64,000 nucleotides of DNA from Neorhodopirellula lusitana (GTDB lineage: Bacteria > Planctomycetota > Planctomycetia > Pirellulales > Pirellulaceae), in the NCBI RefSeq assembly GCF_900182915.1, contig NZ_FXUG01000008.1, positions 62,001 through 126,000 of the forward strand. Direction: 5' to 3'. Both the position numbers and the translations under genes were made by a program. Positions 47,201 to 54,393 of this stretch are shown here, piece by piece (position 1 is the first letter of the stretch; every line of letters begins with the position of its first letter). The notes under the pieces are model-generated. The model was not told the DNA's origin, did no database searches, and saw only the letters and a list, made by a program, of their open reading frames with translations.

Positions 47201-48272
47201 GCAAACACTCGCGACCGCAAGCTGTTTGTTGGAAGATGTGTGTGGAACCGTTGAAAACGAACGCCAGCCCGAAACACTTCGTGAAGCGTCATCGTTCCTG
47301 AATCAATTGACCGATGGGAAGTACAATCGTATCTGGACGCCGTTGGGATCCAATCAGCTCAAGATCGACGATTCCCATGGCAAGTCATTGCCACTGGAAG
47401 TGCTCAGTCGCGGTACTGGCGAAGCGGTCTTCATTGCCCTGCGTCTTTCGCTTGCCGCGGCATACTCCCGCCGTGGTGTCATGTTGCCACTGATCCTGGA
47501 TGACGTACTGGTTAACTTTGACGGGGCTCGTGCGGACCATGCCGCTCGCACCTTGCAAACGTTCGCTGAACTGGGACATCAAGTCATGATGTTCACCTGT
47601 CACGATCACATCGTTGACATCTTCCACAACATTGGTGTGGAAGTTCGCGAGATGCCCGCTCAGGGAACTCCCGGACGCGCCCATATCTTGGCACCGCCGG
47701 AAGAGTATCCTGAAGAGACTTACGAAGAGGCCTACGTCGAAGAAGAAGAGTACGAAGAGCCGGAGGTCGAAGAGGTTGCGGAGATTCAAGAGCCGGAACC
47801 TGAACCCGAGCCGGAACCGGTCATGATCGAACCGGTTGTGATTCAGCCCGAGCCAGTGGCGCGACCAGCCGCATTGGTGGTGGAGAATCGTCGCGTGGTG
47901 CCTTCGCGTCCGAAGCCGCCCAAGTCGAAGTATCACTTCGCGTTCCAGCGTCTGCACCGCCAGCATCGTCAAAAACGCCGGCCTCAGATCAAGATCGAAC
48001 GGCACGTCGAGCCCGAACGCAAACCAGTGCGAATTCCCAAGGTTGTCGAAGAGCGACGCCCTGTCGAAGTCGTCGAGACTCACGAGGTCGAGGACGCAAT
48101 CGGTTGGGCTTGGTTCCAGCGTGAGCCTGCCGATGGTCGCATCGACGCCGAAGAGGCAGCGGCTCAGGCAGCTCGCAATCAGTGGCTGTCCGAAGAGGAT
48201 CGCAACTACGAACAAGAAGTGGAAACCGCCGCTGGCGCAGACCACTCCTGGTGGAAACACGAGGCCAGCTAG
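44247..48272 (+). CDS. yhaN: YhaN-like (Rad50/SbcC-type) membrane-associated ATPase
   Basis: A 1341-residue SMC/Rad50-like ATPase. Walker A is GPNEAGKTT (31-39); ABC signature LSRGTGEAVFIALRL is near 1052; Walker B LPLILDDVLVNFD is near 1080-1092. Coiled coils fill the space between. As in YhaN, two hydrophobic helices (about 495-518 and 533-552) interrupt the first coiled coil, pointing to membrane attachment. No Rad50 CxxC zinc hook is visible; where the arms turn (about 713-805) there is a polar, Ser/Asp/Tyr-rich disordered insert. After the ATPase core, about 190 extra residues form an acidic Glu/Pro tract and then a basic tract (KYHFAFQRLHRQHRQKRRPQ). Likely acts with the YhaO-like protein on DNA ends or another envelope-linked process. 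Confidence 0.9.
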   Translation: MKIKDIQIDGFGVWTGLSVDSMNEGMTLFYGPNEAGKTTLMQFLRAMLYGFTPERRTRYLPPVYGGTPGGAIRVTGPGGGYEVRRHSQLTDHTSSGTLTVTGADGLSQGQHRLSGLLGGIDESIFSNVFAIGIRELQELSTLDDTSAADELYKLSSGLDRVSLVDVLRSLRAGRGELVGRGAATQDEEDAAAGKLAGMMSKREKLRDEIQRLSGQTRRWSELATQRRTQSQEIESLRSRMVAWEREARCVEIATSVFDPWQEREQIREQIADIENEASLPDEAPSQLVQIDAMIEERRGKVEEIKNRRRGLRDKAEQLPVNKRLFDLQGRIEAATQQATWVEALEEQISRIDVQIEKARKQVEVDADRLGIDEGEREMLAQGESGELPDFSRQTLSVLTGPAKNVKEQMFLLKQARSEGKNHKVRAEKHGERLQELLRRAHADDVPQAIRRERENIASLRHRIQLSQHLEKLIRQHRDLEQESIELTTDEALPIDRLFVLGLPFIFGGMLVLYGLFNVFQITTFVGQPNPTQGMMCILFGAMALLVYYLSRERGQRSAVLDLEDCERQIDSVRRQIREVESERSDVDSSSHHSKESLEAQLREADQLLGELEEAEPVHLSHMAAEQSYKASYQRATKAADGLKTARREWTATLDRLGLSTTLSPKSVRSLGDGYETLQSSIRRLNDLREEREQRRKERQTIAKRIESLYIESIDASDDSEKSEEYYEPERSSSAPQSRKPKNGSRDKSSGSRDKKAAYRTHGSNGYEDDYQDVDVESYDNEYDDEVDSRSQMPRQGSNKIQNLLKSRSNPLDQLNHLHEELARQQHWIKQRRDLKRQDAQYKKQQSMHSQAIERGEQQRRALWAKCGVATAEQFYQLVDRKSQLAQYRKNFEDLDKQIRTMIGSSVNYDDVAREIEGVKATDLERRWDSLTTRMSETEARVAGLQTAQGELAASMKQLGDDDRLMTARLELGCVERQLNQLARRWQTLATASCLLEDVCGTVENERQPETLREASSFLNQLTDGKYNRIWTPLGSNQLKIDDSHGKSLPLEVLSRGTGEAVFIALRLSLAAAYSRRGVMLPLILDDVLVNFDGARADHAARTLQTFAELGHQVMMFTCHDHIVDIFHNIGVEVREMPAQGTPGRAHILAPPEEYPEETYEEAYVEEEEYEEPEVEEVAEIQEPEPEPEPEPVMIEPVVIQPEPVARPAALVVENRRVVPSRPKPPKSKYHFAFQRLHRQHRQKRRPQIKIERHVEPERKPVRIPKVVEERRPVEVVETHEVEDAIGWAWFQREPADGRIDAEEAAAQAARNQWLSEEDRNYEQEVETAAGADHSWWKHEAS

Positions 48273-48334
48273 GGCTCGTTCCGAAATTTGATCCGTGGCT
48301 GGGCTCGCGAGAGTTCAGCGCGATCGACGTTTCC

Positions 48335-48354
48335 CCGAAGTCGGGCAAAACCGG
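48335..48354. repeat. Dispersed imperfect palindrome, CCGAAGTC family, diverged copy
   Basis: Reads CCGAAGTC-GGGC-AAAACCGG and continues GCTTTTG. The left arm matches the family exactly and the right arm is degraded. Lies between yhaN and the reductase gene. Confidence 0.5.
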
Positions 48355-48462
48355 CTTTTGTCAAAATCCACGTTCTGTTGATTGGCCTTTCCCGGAAGGG
48401 GCGGGCGGCTTGGGGCTGCTGGGTATCGCCAGACCGGGATGCGTTCAATTAGCGACGTAGCC

Positions 48463-48484
48463 ACTCGCAAGGAGACTTGCGAGT
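48463..48484 (+). promoter_or_regulatory. Perfect nine-pair hairpin with GAGA loop upstream of the reductase gene
   Basis: Arms ACTCGCAAG and CTTGCGAGT enclose GAGA, which fits the stable GNRA tetraloop class. No U-run follows, so it is not an intrinsic terminator. It lies 86 bp before the chosen start of the reductase and could be a 5' leader structure or mRNA stabiliser. Confidence 0.6.
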
Positions 48485-48569
48485 TCATGCCCCAGCGAAT
48501 TCTCACTGACTTTCGAATCGAAAAAAGGCTTTCGCCCGGTGGTTGCATGACCACGGGACGGGAGCTTTT

Positions 48570-49631
48570 TTGCGTTTGGCTTTCTTGATTCGCTGGCGTA
48601 GAAAGCTGGCATTGTTTGCTGGCGTGGCGGGTGTTTTGCTGGTTGCTTGGGCGGGCTATCTTGGTGGCATGAACAATCAACACACCAATGGCTCGGCGGG
48701 TACTTCTGATTCTCTTGACTGCCCCGTCGTGTTAGGGCTTTGGCCGATCGCAGGCGTCACGACGATGGGCGTCACATCCGAGGACGCCCTGCAAACGATC
48801 CGGGCGGCGATCGAGCTCGGGATCACCACGTTTGATTCTGCTTACGGTTATGGCTTGAACGGTGAGTCGGATCGCTATTTGGGGCAAGTGCTTTCCGAGT
48901 TAGGCGGCGCGGATCAACGGGACGCGGATCGGTTTCATGTGATCGGTAAGGTGGGGCAGCGGTATGTCGATGGCACGCGAGTGATCGATGGACGAGCGGA
49001 GACGCTTCGGCAGGACGCGGAAGAATCACTGCGTCGGCTTGGACGAGAGCGTTTTGGAACATTGATGCTGCACAGCATCGACGAGAACGTCCCGCTGGAA
49101 GAGAGTGCAGCGGCGTTGTTGGCGATCCGCGAAGCAGGACTTGCCGAGCGAATTGGGCTTTGCAATGCGACGCCGGACGAGCGTCAACGTTTTGGCGCGG
49201 TCTGCCGGTGCGAGGCCATCCAGTGCCCACTGAACTTCTTGCAACGCGAGCATTTGACGGGAGTGATCGCGGACGCGGATGCCAATGATAGTGATGTTTG
49301 GATTTACTGGACATTGGTGAAGGGATTGCTGGCGGGCAAGATCGGTCGCGATCATGTTTTCGCCGAGGGCGACAGTCGCCCGGGCTACGCGATCTTCCAA
49401 GGTGAGGCTCGTCAGCGGGCACACGATGTGGTGGATGGGTTTGTGGAAATCGCGGGGGACCTGAACATGACCGTTGCAGCGTTGTCGGTTTCTTGGGCGA
49501 TCTCGCAACCTGGTGTCACGGCAGCTTTGGCCGGGGCACGACGTCCCGAACAGATTCAAGAAGTGGTGGGTGCTCGACGTCTTGATGCCGATGTGTTGCA
49601 GCGGATGGAGACGCTTCGGGTTTCCTGCTAG
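48570..49631 (+). CDS. Membrane-anchored aldo/keto reductase
   Basis: A 353-residue AKR-superfamily protein. The TTG at 48570 is chosen because GGGAG lies five bases upstream; the frame also opens at 48543 (TTG), and an ATG at 48669 would give a soluble form. With the chosen start, residues about 12-30 (KLALFAGVAGVLLVAWAGYL) form a membrane anchor before the barrel. The catalytic tetrad is visible: Asp89 and Tyr94 in FDSAYGYG, Lys in VIGKVGQRY and His in LMLHSID. Later parts match the family (CPLNFLQREH; VSWAISQPGVTAALAGARRPEQ). Reduces carbonyls with NADPH; substrate unknown. An N-terminal anchor is rare in AKRs. If the ATG at 48669 is the real start, the anchor disappears. Confidence 0.85.
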   Translation: MRLAFLIRWRRKLALFAGVAGVLLVAWAGYLGGMNNQHTNGSAGTSDSLDCPVVLGLWPIAGVTTMGVTSEDALQTIRAAIELGITTFDSAYGYGLNGESDRYLGQVLSELGGADQRDADRFHVIGKVGQRYVDGTRVIDGRAETLRQDAEESLRRLGRERFGTLMLHSIDENVPLEESAAALLAIREAGLAERIGLCNATPDERQRFGAVCRCEAIQCPLNFLQREHLTGVIADADANDSDVWIYWTLVKGLLAGKIGRDHVFAEGDSRPGYAIFQGEARQRAHDVVDGFVEIAGDLNMTVAALSVSWAISQPGVTAALAGARRPEQIQEVVGARRLDADVLQRMETLRVSC

Positions 49632-49722
49632 CATCTCGCTTTCTTCGTGCGGCTTCACTCTTAAGGTGGCAAGGCTGCATGAGGATCCGCCCGCCACTTG
49701 GTTTCAATGAATTGCTAACGCG

Positions 49723-50517
49723 ATGAATCGCAAAGACACTCTTCGACTGGTTTCATGGAACGTCAACGGCATCCGAGCCGCTTTGGGGAAGGGATTGCGA
49801 GAGTACGTCGAATCCGAACTCCCCGACATGATTTGTTTTCAAGAGACGAAAGCGGAACCGGATCAAGTCGACACCGATTGGGTGGATGATCTGGGGTACA
49901 CCCAGGTTTGGAACGCCGCCCAGAAACGCGGTTATAGCGGCACGTCGATCTGGTCCAAGTTACCGATCAAGAAGCAGCACTTAGGCATCGGCGTGGACGA
50001 GCACGATAGCGAAGGGCGTGTGATCACCGTAACGACCGACGACTTCCATTTGGTCAATGTCTACACCCCGAATTCCCAGCGGGAACTGGCTCGGTTGGAC
50101 TACCGGCAACAGTGGGATATTGATTTCCTGGATTACGTGCGGAAGTTAAACCGTCGCAAGCCGGTGATCTTCTGTGGTGACCTGAATTGTTCTCACCAAG
50201 AGATTGACTTGGCTAACCCTAAGTCCAACCGCAAGAACGCGGGGTTCACCGATCAGGAGCGGGCGGCCGTGGACCAGATCGTCAGCGCGGGGTTCGTGGA
50301 CTCGTTCCGACAATTTGAAACCGGCCCGGGGCACTACTCTTGGTGGACGTACCGCGGCGGTGCTCGCGAGCGAAACGTGGGCTGGCGTTTGGATTACTTT
50401 TGGGTGGCGAAACGATTCATGGACCGCGTCGTTGATGCGCGGATTCGGCCCGATATCATGGGCTCGGATCATTGCCCCGTTGAAATCGATATCGCGATCA
50501 AGCAGTCGCAAACCTAA
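49723..50517 (+). CDS. xth: Exodeoxyribonuclease III (AP endonuclease, Xth family)
   Basis: A 264-residue endonuclease/exonuclease/phosphatase-fold enzyme that cuts at abasic sites and trims 3' ends in base excision repair. Seen in order: SWNVNGIRAAL (Asn13), ICFQETK (Glu41), YSGTSIWSK, VNVYTPNSQ, FCGDLNCSHQEIDLANPK, YSWWTYRGGARERNVGWRLDYF and the terminal GSDHCPVEIDI with the catalytic Asp-His. All active-site residues are present and the length is normal. ATG start at 49723, 91 bp after the reductase stop. A 15-bp tandem repeat starts three bases after its stop codon. Confidence 0.95.
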   Translation: MNRKDTLRLVSWNVNGIRAALGKGLREYVESELPDMICFQETKAEPDQVDTDWVDDLGYTQVWNAAQKRGYSGTSIWSKLPIKKQHLGIGVDEHDSEGRVITVTTDDFHLVNVYTPNSQRELARLDYRQQWDIDFLDYVRKLNRRKPVIFCGDLNCSHQEIDLANPKSNRKNAGFTDQERAAVDQIVSAGFVDSFRQFETGPGHYSWWTYRGGARERNVGWRLDYFWVAKRFMDRVVDARIRPDIMGSDHCPVEIDIAIKQSQT

Positions 50518-50520
50518 TCC

Positions 50521-50607
50521 GTTTGCTTCCGGCAGTAATCTTCCGGGAAGTAATCTTCCGGGAAGTAATCTTCCGGGAAGTGATCTTCCGGGAAGTGATC
50601 TTGGGGG
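50521..50607. repeat. 15-bp palindromic tandem repeat just after xth
   Basis: Units T(A/G)ATCTTCCGGGAAG are exact at 50536, 50551 and 50566; the copy at 50581 has G for A. Degenerate units flank the array at 50521 and 50596. Each unit contains CTTCC-G-GGAAG, a perfect inverted repeat, so both the tandem order and the internal symmetry are unusual. It lies between the 3' ends of xth and the convergent GNAT-like gene and may act as a two-way transcript end. Confidence 0.92.
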
Positions 50608-50645
50608 CTGTGTTGGATCAGGCAACCGTCCGAAGTGAACGCGGC

Positions 50646-51812
50646 CTAACTTTGGCTTGCCGCTTCGGGCTCACTGTTGATCGATTTGGAATAGAGCCGA
50701 TAGGTCTTGTCGAGCTGGGAACCGGAGGCGTCCAAGATGGATCGCATCGCGGTGTTGGTTTCCAGGATCCATGACATCTCGCAGTGCACGGCACCCTTGG
50801 CGACACTGGCATTTCGGCATCGGTCGATCATCGAGAATGCGATCGCAGCACCGGTTCGCGTGTTTTGAAACTTGCGAGAAATTCCCATCAAAGGGACACG
50901 CACTGATGTGCACTTTGCTCGCTTGATCCGGTACAGCATCTTCAGCCAGTTGACGGGGAACAGTCGTCCGTTCAAGTCAGCGGTTAGCTCGTTGAGGTTG
51001 GGGATGACGACGATGAACCCGGCGCACTCGCCATCGACTTCCGCTAAGACGACCGCATCGGTGCTGAATAACCGCCGGATCAGCGTGGCGAGTTCATTGA
51101 CCTCGGCGACAGTCATCGGAACATGGCCCCAGTTTTCGGACCAGGATTCGTTGAAGAGTTCGAGTAGAAGTCCGAGTTCGGATTCCAGGTTTTGTTTGTC
51201 GACGTTGCGAAGTTGGATACTGGTGTTCCGGCCTGCTGACTTCAGTACCCGGGTGATGCGTTCTGGATACGGTTGGGTGATGTCGAGGTGATAGGCATAG
51301 ACATCGATTTCTTTCGACAGCCCATTGGATTCAAAGAGTGATTGGTAGTAGGCCGGGTTGTGGCTCATGAAAATGTAGGGCGGGCGATGAAACCCATCGA
51401 TCAACAAGCCGGCTTCCTCGTTGATCGACAAGTTAAACGGACCGACCATTTGAGTCATGTCGCGTTGACGTAACCAATCGGCGGCGGTGCGGAACAGTTC
51501 ATCGGCGGTCTCCTGGCGATTTTCGCATTCAAAGAATCCGAAGTGTCCCGTGCCGGGTGCCTGATGTTGTTGGGTCAGATCGCAAACCTGGGCCGAGATC
51601 CGGCCGACGGTTTGGTTGCCGCGTTGGGCAATCCAGTACGCTGCGGTCGCGTGTTGAAAGTAGGGATTCTTGTTGGGACTTAGCCGTGTTCGTACTTCCG
51701 CGGTCAGTGGGGGCACCCAGTGCGGATCGTTGGCATAGATCACTTGCGGCATCTTCAAAAAGGACCGCATGTCCTTTCGAGACTCCACAGGGCGAACGAT
51801 CAGTGGCGGCAT
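50646..51812 (-). CDS. GNAT-like acyltransferase family protein
   Basis: A 388-residue protein from the ATG at 51812 (a TTG two codons earlier is possible). The sequence PVESRKDMRSFLKMPQVIYANDPHWVPPL is the typical opening of a bacterial family with a GNAT-like fold, common in planctomycetes and often misnamed dATP pyrophosphohydrolase. YWIAQRGNQTVGRISAQV and DAVVLAEVDGECAGFIVVIPNLNE look like the central beta strands of two acyltransferase-like halves. AKGAVHCEMSWILETNTAMRSILDASG is the conserved end. Neither substrate nor reaction is known. Transcribed toward xth, with a palindromic repeat between the 3' ends. Confidence 0.75.
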   Translation of the reverse strand: MPPLIVRPVESRKDMRSFLKMPQVIYANDPHWVPPLTAEVRTRLSPNKNPYFQHATAAYWIAQRGNQTVGRISAQVCDLTQQHQAPGTGHFGFFECENRQETADELFRTAADWLRQRDMTQMVGPFNLSINEEAGLLIDGFHRPPYIFMSHNPAYYQSLFESNGLSKEIDVYAYHLDITQPYPERITRVLKSAGRNTSIQLRNVDKQNLESELGLLLELFNESWSENWGHVPMTVAEVNELATLIRRLFSTDAVVLAEVDGECAGFIVVIPNLNELTADLNGRLFPVNWLKMLYRIKRAKCTSVRVPLMGISRKFQNTRTGAAIAFSMIDRCRNASVAKGAVHCEMSWILETNTAMRSILDASGSQLDKTYRLYSKSINSEPEAASQS

Positions 51813-52076
51813 GATCAAGCTTTCGGCACGTTATGGGGTGCGTGCCCGAATCGGTTGGCATGCATCACAGGCAAAAAGGCGAGCCGGTCGAAGCCGTCTC
51901 GGAAAATGGGGAATCGTTTGTCCATCTTCCAGGATTGTCATGTGATGAGCAAGCCGTCTGGGGGTGACCAAGTAATGACCCCGTATGAGTGGGCGGTGGA
52001 TGCGGTCTCGCGCTGCTTTGCGTCGACAACTTGCGTTAGGGGAGGCAATCGAGCGTGTCGAAGCAATGGCCCGCTA

Positions 52077-52787
52077 CTACATCACCATTGCCATGGTCCG
52101 CACGTCGCGATGCATTCGCAATTGTTGCTCTTTCAGCTGACGGGTACGTCGTTCAAGGTCGGCGGTGATGTCGTCCAGTTCCATTTGGGTTTCCTGGAAT
52201 TGCATCCTCAGTCGCCGGGCCTGGCGTTCCCATTTGGCTTCGCGAGCATTCAGGTTGGACTCACGTTCACCGAGATCTTCGGACCATTCGGTCAGGCGTT
52301 CGATCAGGTCGGTCGCGTGCAGGGCCAGCCACTTGTGCGGATCGTGCGTGGGCTCGCGATCGGGATCAACGAACTCGACGAAAGGGATCGCATTCTCAGT
52401 CTCGGTGAGCGTGGGCTGCACGAGCGTGGGCTCCACAAACTGGGGCTCCTCGTGCTTGCCAGTTGAAGGTGTAGGGGCCGCGACGTTTTCAAACGCTTCG
52501 ATTGTCCGCAAGGGGCTCGGCGGTTCGGGAGTTTGAGTCCGAGCGAAAGCCGATGCTGTGCAGAACTTCACGATCGGTGCCGGTTCTGGGATCGACGCCA
52601 CGACTCGGTCACCTGTTGTAATCTCAGGCGGATCGATACGAAGCCACGTTTCACTGGCCAGCGACTTTCGCACTGGCGGGGGAGACGGAGCTTGGGGTGA
52701 CCGAGTACCGGTTGGAACGGTTCCCTCTGGCCGCACGTAGAAACGCCGGCGGGAGTGGAGAAGCGATTTGGGGGCTGGAATCGACAT
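52077..52787 (-). CDS. Hypothetical protein with Pro-rich N-terminus and C-terminal coiled coil
   Basis: A 236-residue protein of no recognised family. The first 130 residues are rich in Pro, Thr, Ser and Glu and look disordered. From about residue 150 (HKWLALHATDLIERLTEWSEDLGERESNLNAREAKWERQARRLRMQF) a strong coiled coil runs almost to the end. No signal peptide or membrane helix. The pattern resembles planctomycete cytoplasmic scaffold-like proteins, but no function is claimed. It is divergent from the toroid-protein gene, 159 bp between starts. Confidence 0.7.
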   Translation of the reverse strand: MSIPAPKSLLHSRRRFYVRPEGTVPTGTRSPQAPSPPPVRKSLASETWLRIDPPEITTGDRVVASIPEPAPIVKFCTASAFARTQTPEPPSPLRTIEAFENVAAPTPSTGKHEEPQFVEPTLVQPTLTETENAIPFVEFVDPDREPTHDPHKWLALHATDLIERLTEWSEDLGERESNLNAREAKWERQARRLRMQFQETQMELDDITADLERRTRQLKEQQLRMHRDVRTMAMVM

Positions 52788-52851
52788 ACACTACTTGATC
52801 GGATTTTCTTACCATCAATCTGAGCGTGGAATGGCTTGACGGGATATGATC

Positions 52852-52873
52852 ATAGAGGAAACACGTCCTCTAT
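52852..52873. promoter_or_regulatory. Perfect 8-bp inverted repeat in a divergent promoter region
   Basis: Arms ATAGAGGA and TCCTCTAT flank AACACG. It lies 74 bp before the prenyltransferase-like gene and 65 bp before the divergent coiled-coil gene. A TTGACG hexamer is 11 bp to the left. It is suited to be an operator serving both genes (inference). Confidence 0.5.
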
Positions 52874-52946
52874 AAGGGTTGGGGGTATTGCGCCGAACGT
52901 TTCGGTCATCACGCCTCAAGGCCCTCACTCTGTCTCTCATTCGTAA

Positions 52947-54182
52947 ATGAAAATGAACATCGTTTCGTCAGCTAAAAAAGTCGCATTGCTGCTCGTTTCC
53001 GTTTCTATGGCGCAAGCCGGAGGCCTCGCTTTGGCGGCTGAAGTCGTTGCGGAGCCGCCCGCGGCCAGTGAAGTGTCCACCGCCACAACGTCGGGTAGTG
53101 ATCACACGGACGTGGATTTGAATCGACGCATTGAAATCATGGCCGACCGCGGAATCGCGTTTCTGCAGAACCTGGGGCAGGGTGAAGACGGGGCCTTCAG
53201 TGGCGAGACGGGTGCGGCGGTGACTGGCTTGTGCGTTCGTGCGATCCTGGAACATCGGCCCAGTGCAGCGACCACGGACCCAGTGGTGGTCAACGCGCTG
53301 AAGTTCATTGAAAGCAAGGTGCAACCCGATGGCGGGATCTATGCTGTGGGCTCGCTGTACCGCAACTACGAGACGTCGACCGCGGTGTTGGCGTTGGTCG
53401 CCGCGAATAAAGCGGATGGTCAAACGGGGCCGGGCAAGTACGCCAGCGTGCTGAAGCGAGCAGAACTGTTTTTGAAGGACATTCAGTGGGACGAGGGTGA
53501 AGGGATCACTCCCGAGGACGCTGCGTATGGCGGTGCGGGCTATGGCAGTCATTCTCGACCCGATTTGTCCAACACCTCGTTCCTGATTGACGCGTTGCAT
53601 GAACTTGGGAACGATGCAGATGATGAATCAATTCAAAAGGCTTTGCAGTTTGTTGCGCGGACACAAAACCTGAAGCAACCCGAAGGAACCGAAGCGGGCA
53701 ACGATACACCGCATGCGGACAAGATTGGCGATGGCGGGTTTTACTACACGCCTGCCGCGGGTGGTCAAAGCAAGGCGGGTGAATCCGAAGCTGGTGGTTT
53801 GCGGAGCTACGGTTCGATGACCTACGCGGGATTGAAGAGCATGATCTATGCGGGGCTAACCCCAGAAGACCCACGCGTAGACGCGGCATTGAGTTTTATC
53901 CGCGATCATTACTCACTGGAAACTAACCCAGGCATGGGGGCGCAGGGCTTGTTTTACTATTACCACACCTTTGCCAAAGCGTTGGACGTGGCTGGTATGG
54001 AAGTCGTGGACGCCAAGGGAGGCACTGCTCACGATTGGCGGTTGGAGCTAGTCGAGAAACTCGAGAGCACCCAGCAAGAAGACGGCTCTTGGGTGAACGA
54101 CCAGAGCGAGCGTTGGATGGAAGGCGATCGCCAGCTGGTGACCGCGTATTGCCTGTTAGCGTTGGCTCACTCGAAACAGTAG
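52947..54182 (+). CDS. Secreted prenyltransferase/squalene-oxidase-repeat (alpha-toroid) protein
   Basis: A 411-residue exported protein. The N-terminus MKMNIVSSAKKVALLLVSVSMAQAGGLALAAE is a signal peptide. The mature part is built from repeated helix pairs with QDGSW-type turns: RGIAFLQNLGQGEDGAFSG, ALKFIESKVQPDGGIYA, ALQFVARTQNL and LVEKLESTQQEDGSWVND. These form the alpha/alpha toroid shared by squalene cyclases, prenyltransferases and complement-like proteins. The DxDD cyclase acid motif is not seen, so terpene cyclisation is unlikely; planctomycete relatives are periplasmic proteins of unknown function. ATG at 52947, with another ATG two codons later. Its stop codon forms the first bases of a hairpin. 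Confidence 0.82.
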   Translation: MKMNIVSSAKKVALLLVSVSMAQAGGLALAAEVVAEPPAASEVSTATTSGSDHTDVDLNRRIEIMADRGIAFLQNLGQGEDGAFSGETGAAVTGLCVRAILEHRPSAATTDPVVVNALKFIESKVQPDGGIYAVGSLYRNYETSTAVLALVAANKADGQTGPGKYASVLKRAELFLKDIQWDEGEGITPEDAAYGGAGYGSHSRPDLSNTSFLIDALHELGNDADDESIQKALQFVARTQNLKQPEGTEAGNDTPHADKIGDGGFYYTPAAGGQSKAGESEAGGLRSYGSMTYAGLKSMIYAGLTPEDPRVDAALSFIRDHYSLETNPGMGAQGLFYYYHTFAKALDVAGMEVVDAKGGTAHDWRLELVEKLESTQQEDGSWVNDQSERWMEGDRQLVTAYCLLALAHSKQ

Positions 54183-54203
54183 TCACAGTATCCCGCTGTG
54201 ACT
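54181..54203 (+). terminator. Hairpin starting in the stop codon of the toroid-protein gene
   Basis: Arms AGTCACAG and CTGTGACT (eight perfect pairs) enclose TATCCCG. The first two bases belong to the TAG stop. The next bases are TAGCGG, not a U-run, so it may stop RNA decay rather than end transcription. Confidence 0.5.
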
Positions 54204-54216
54204 TAGCGGCGTTGAT

Positions 54217-54246
54217 CTCGTCCGGCGTCGACCTCGTCCGGCGTCG
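54217..54246. repeat. 16-bp period duplication between convergent genes
   Basis: CTCGTCCGGCGTCG occurs at 54217-54230 and again at 54233-54246. It lies in the 211-bp gap between the 3' ends of the toroid-protein gene and the RlmM-like gene. Confidence 0.7.
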
Positions 54247-54393
54247 GGCGTGTTGTGCTTCGCTGCGATTACGCAGCTTGCGAATGGCGATTGACGCTGC
54301 TTTCACGTCGCAGCCGGCGGTGCGGGCAACATCCTCACTCGCACTGTCGAACCAGTTTGGTGAGGGGGCGTTTTCGGCGGTCGTGATGCTAGG

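Larger units (their letters stand above)
48273..48569 (+). other. Intergenic leader between yhaN and the reductase, with two hairpin elements
   Basis: Carries a diverged copy of the CCGAAGTC palindrome (48335-48354) and a strong hairpin (48463-48484). No gene is seen. The frame that opens at 48543 is not used because a better TTG start lies at 48570. Confidence 0.55.

Noticed and set aside
51720-52466. 248-codon plus-strand ORF
   Set aside because: Antisense to the GNAT-like and coiled-coil genes; Phe/Gly/Val-rich shadow composition.
54181-54203. Hairpin as a standard intrinsic terminator
   Set aside because: Stem is good but the U-run is missing, so it is listed only with moderate confidence.
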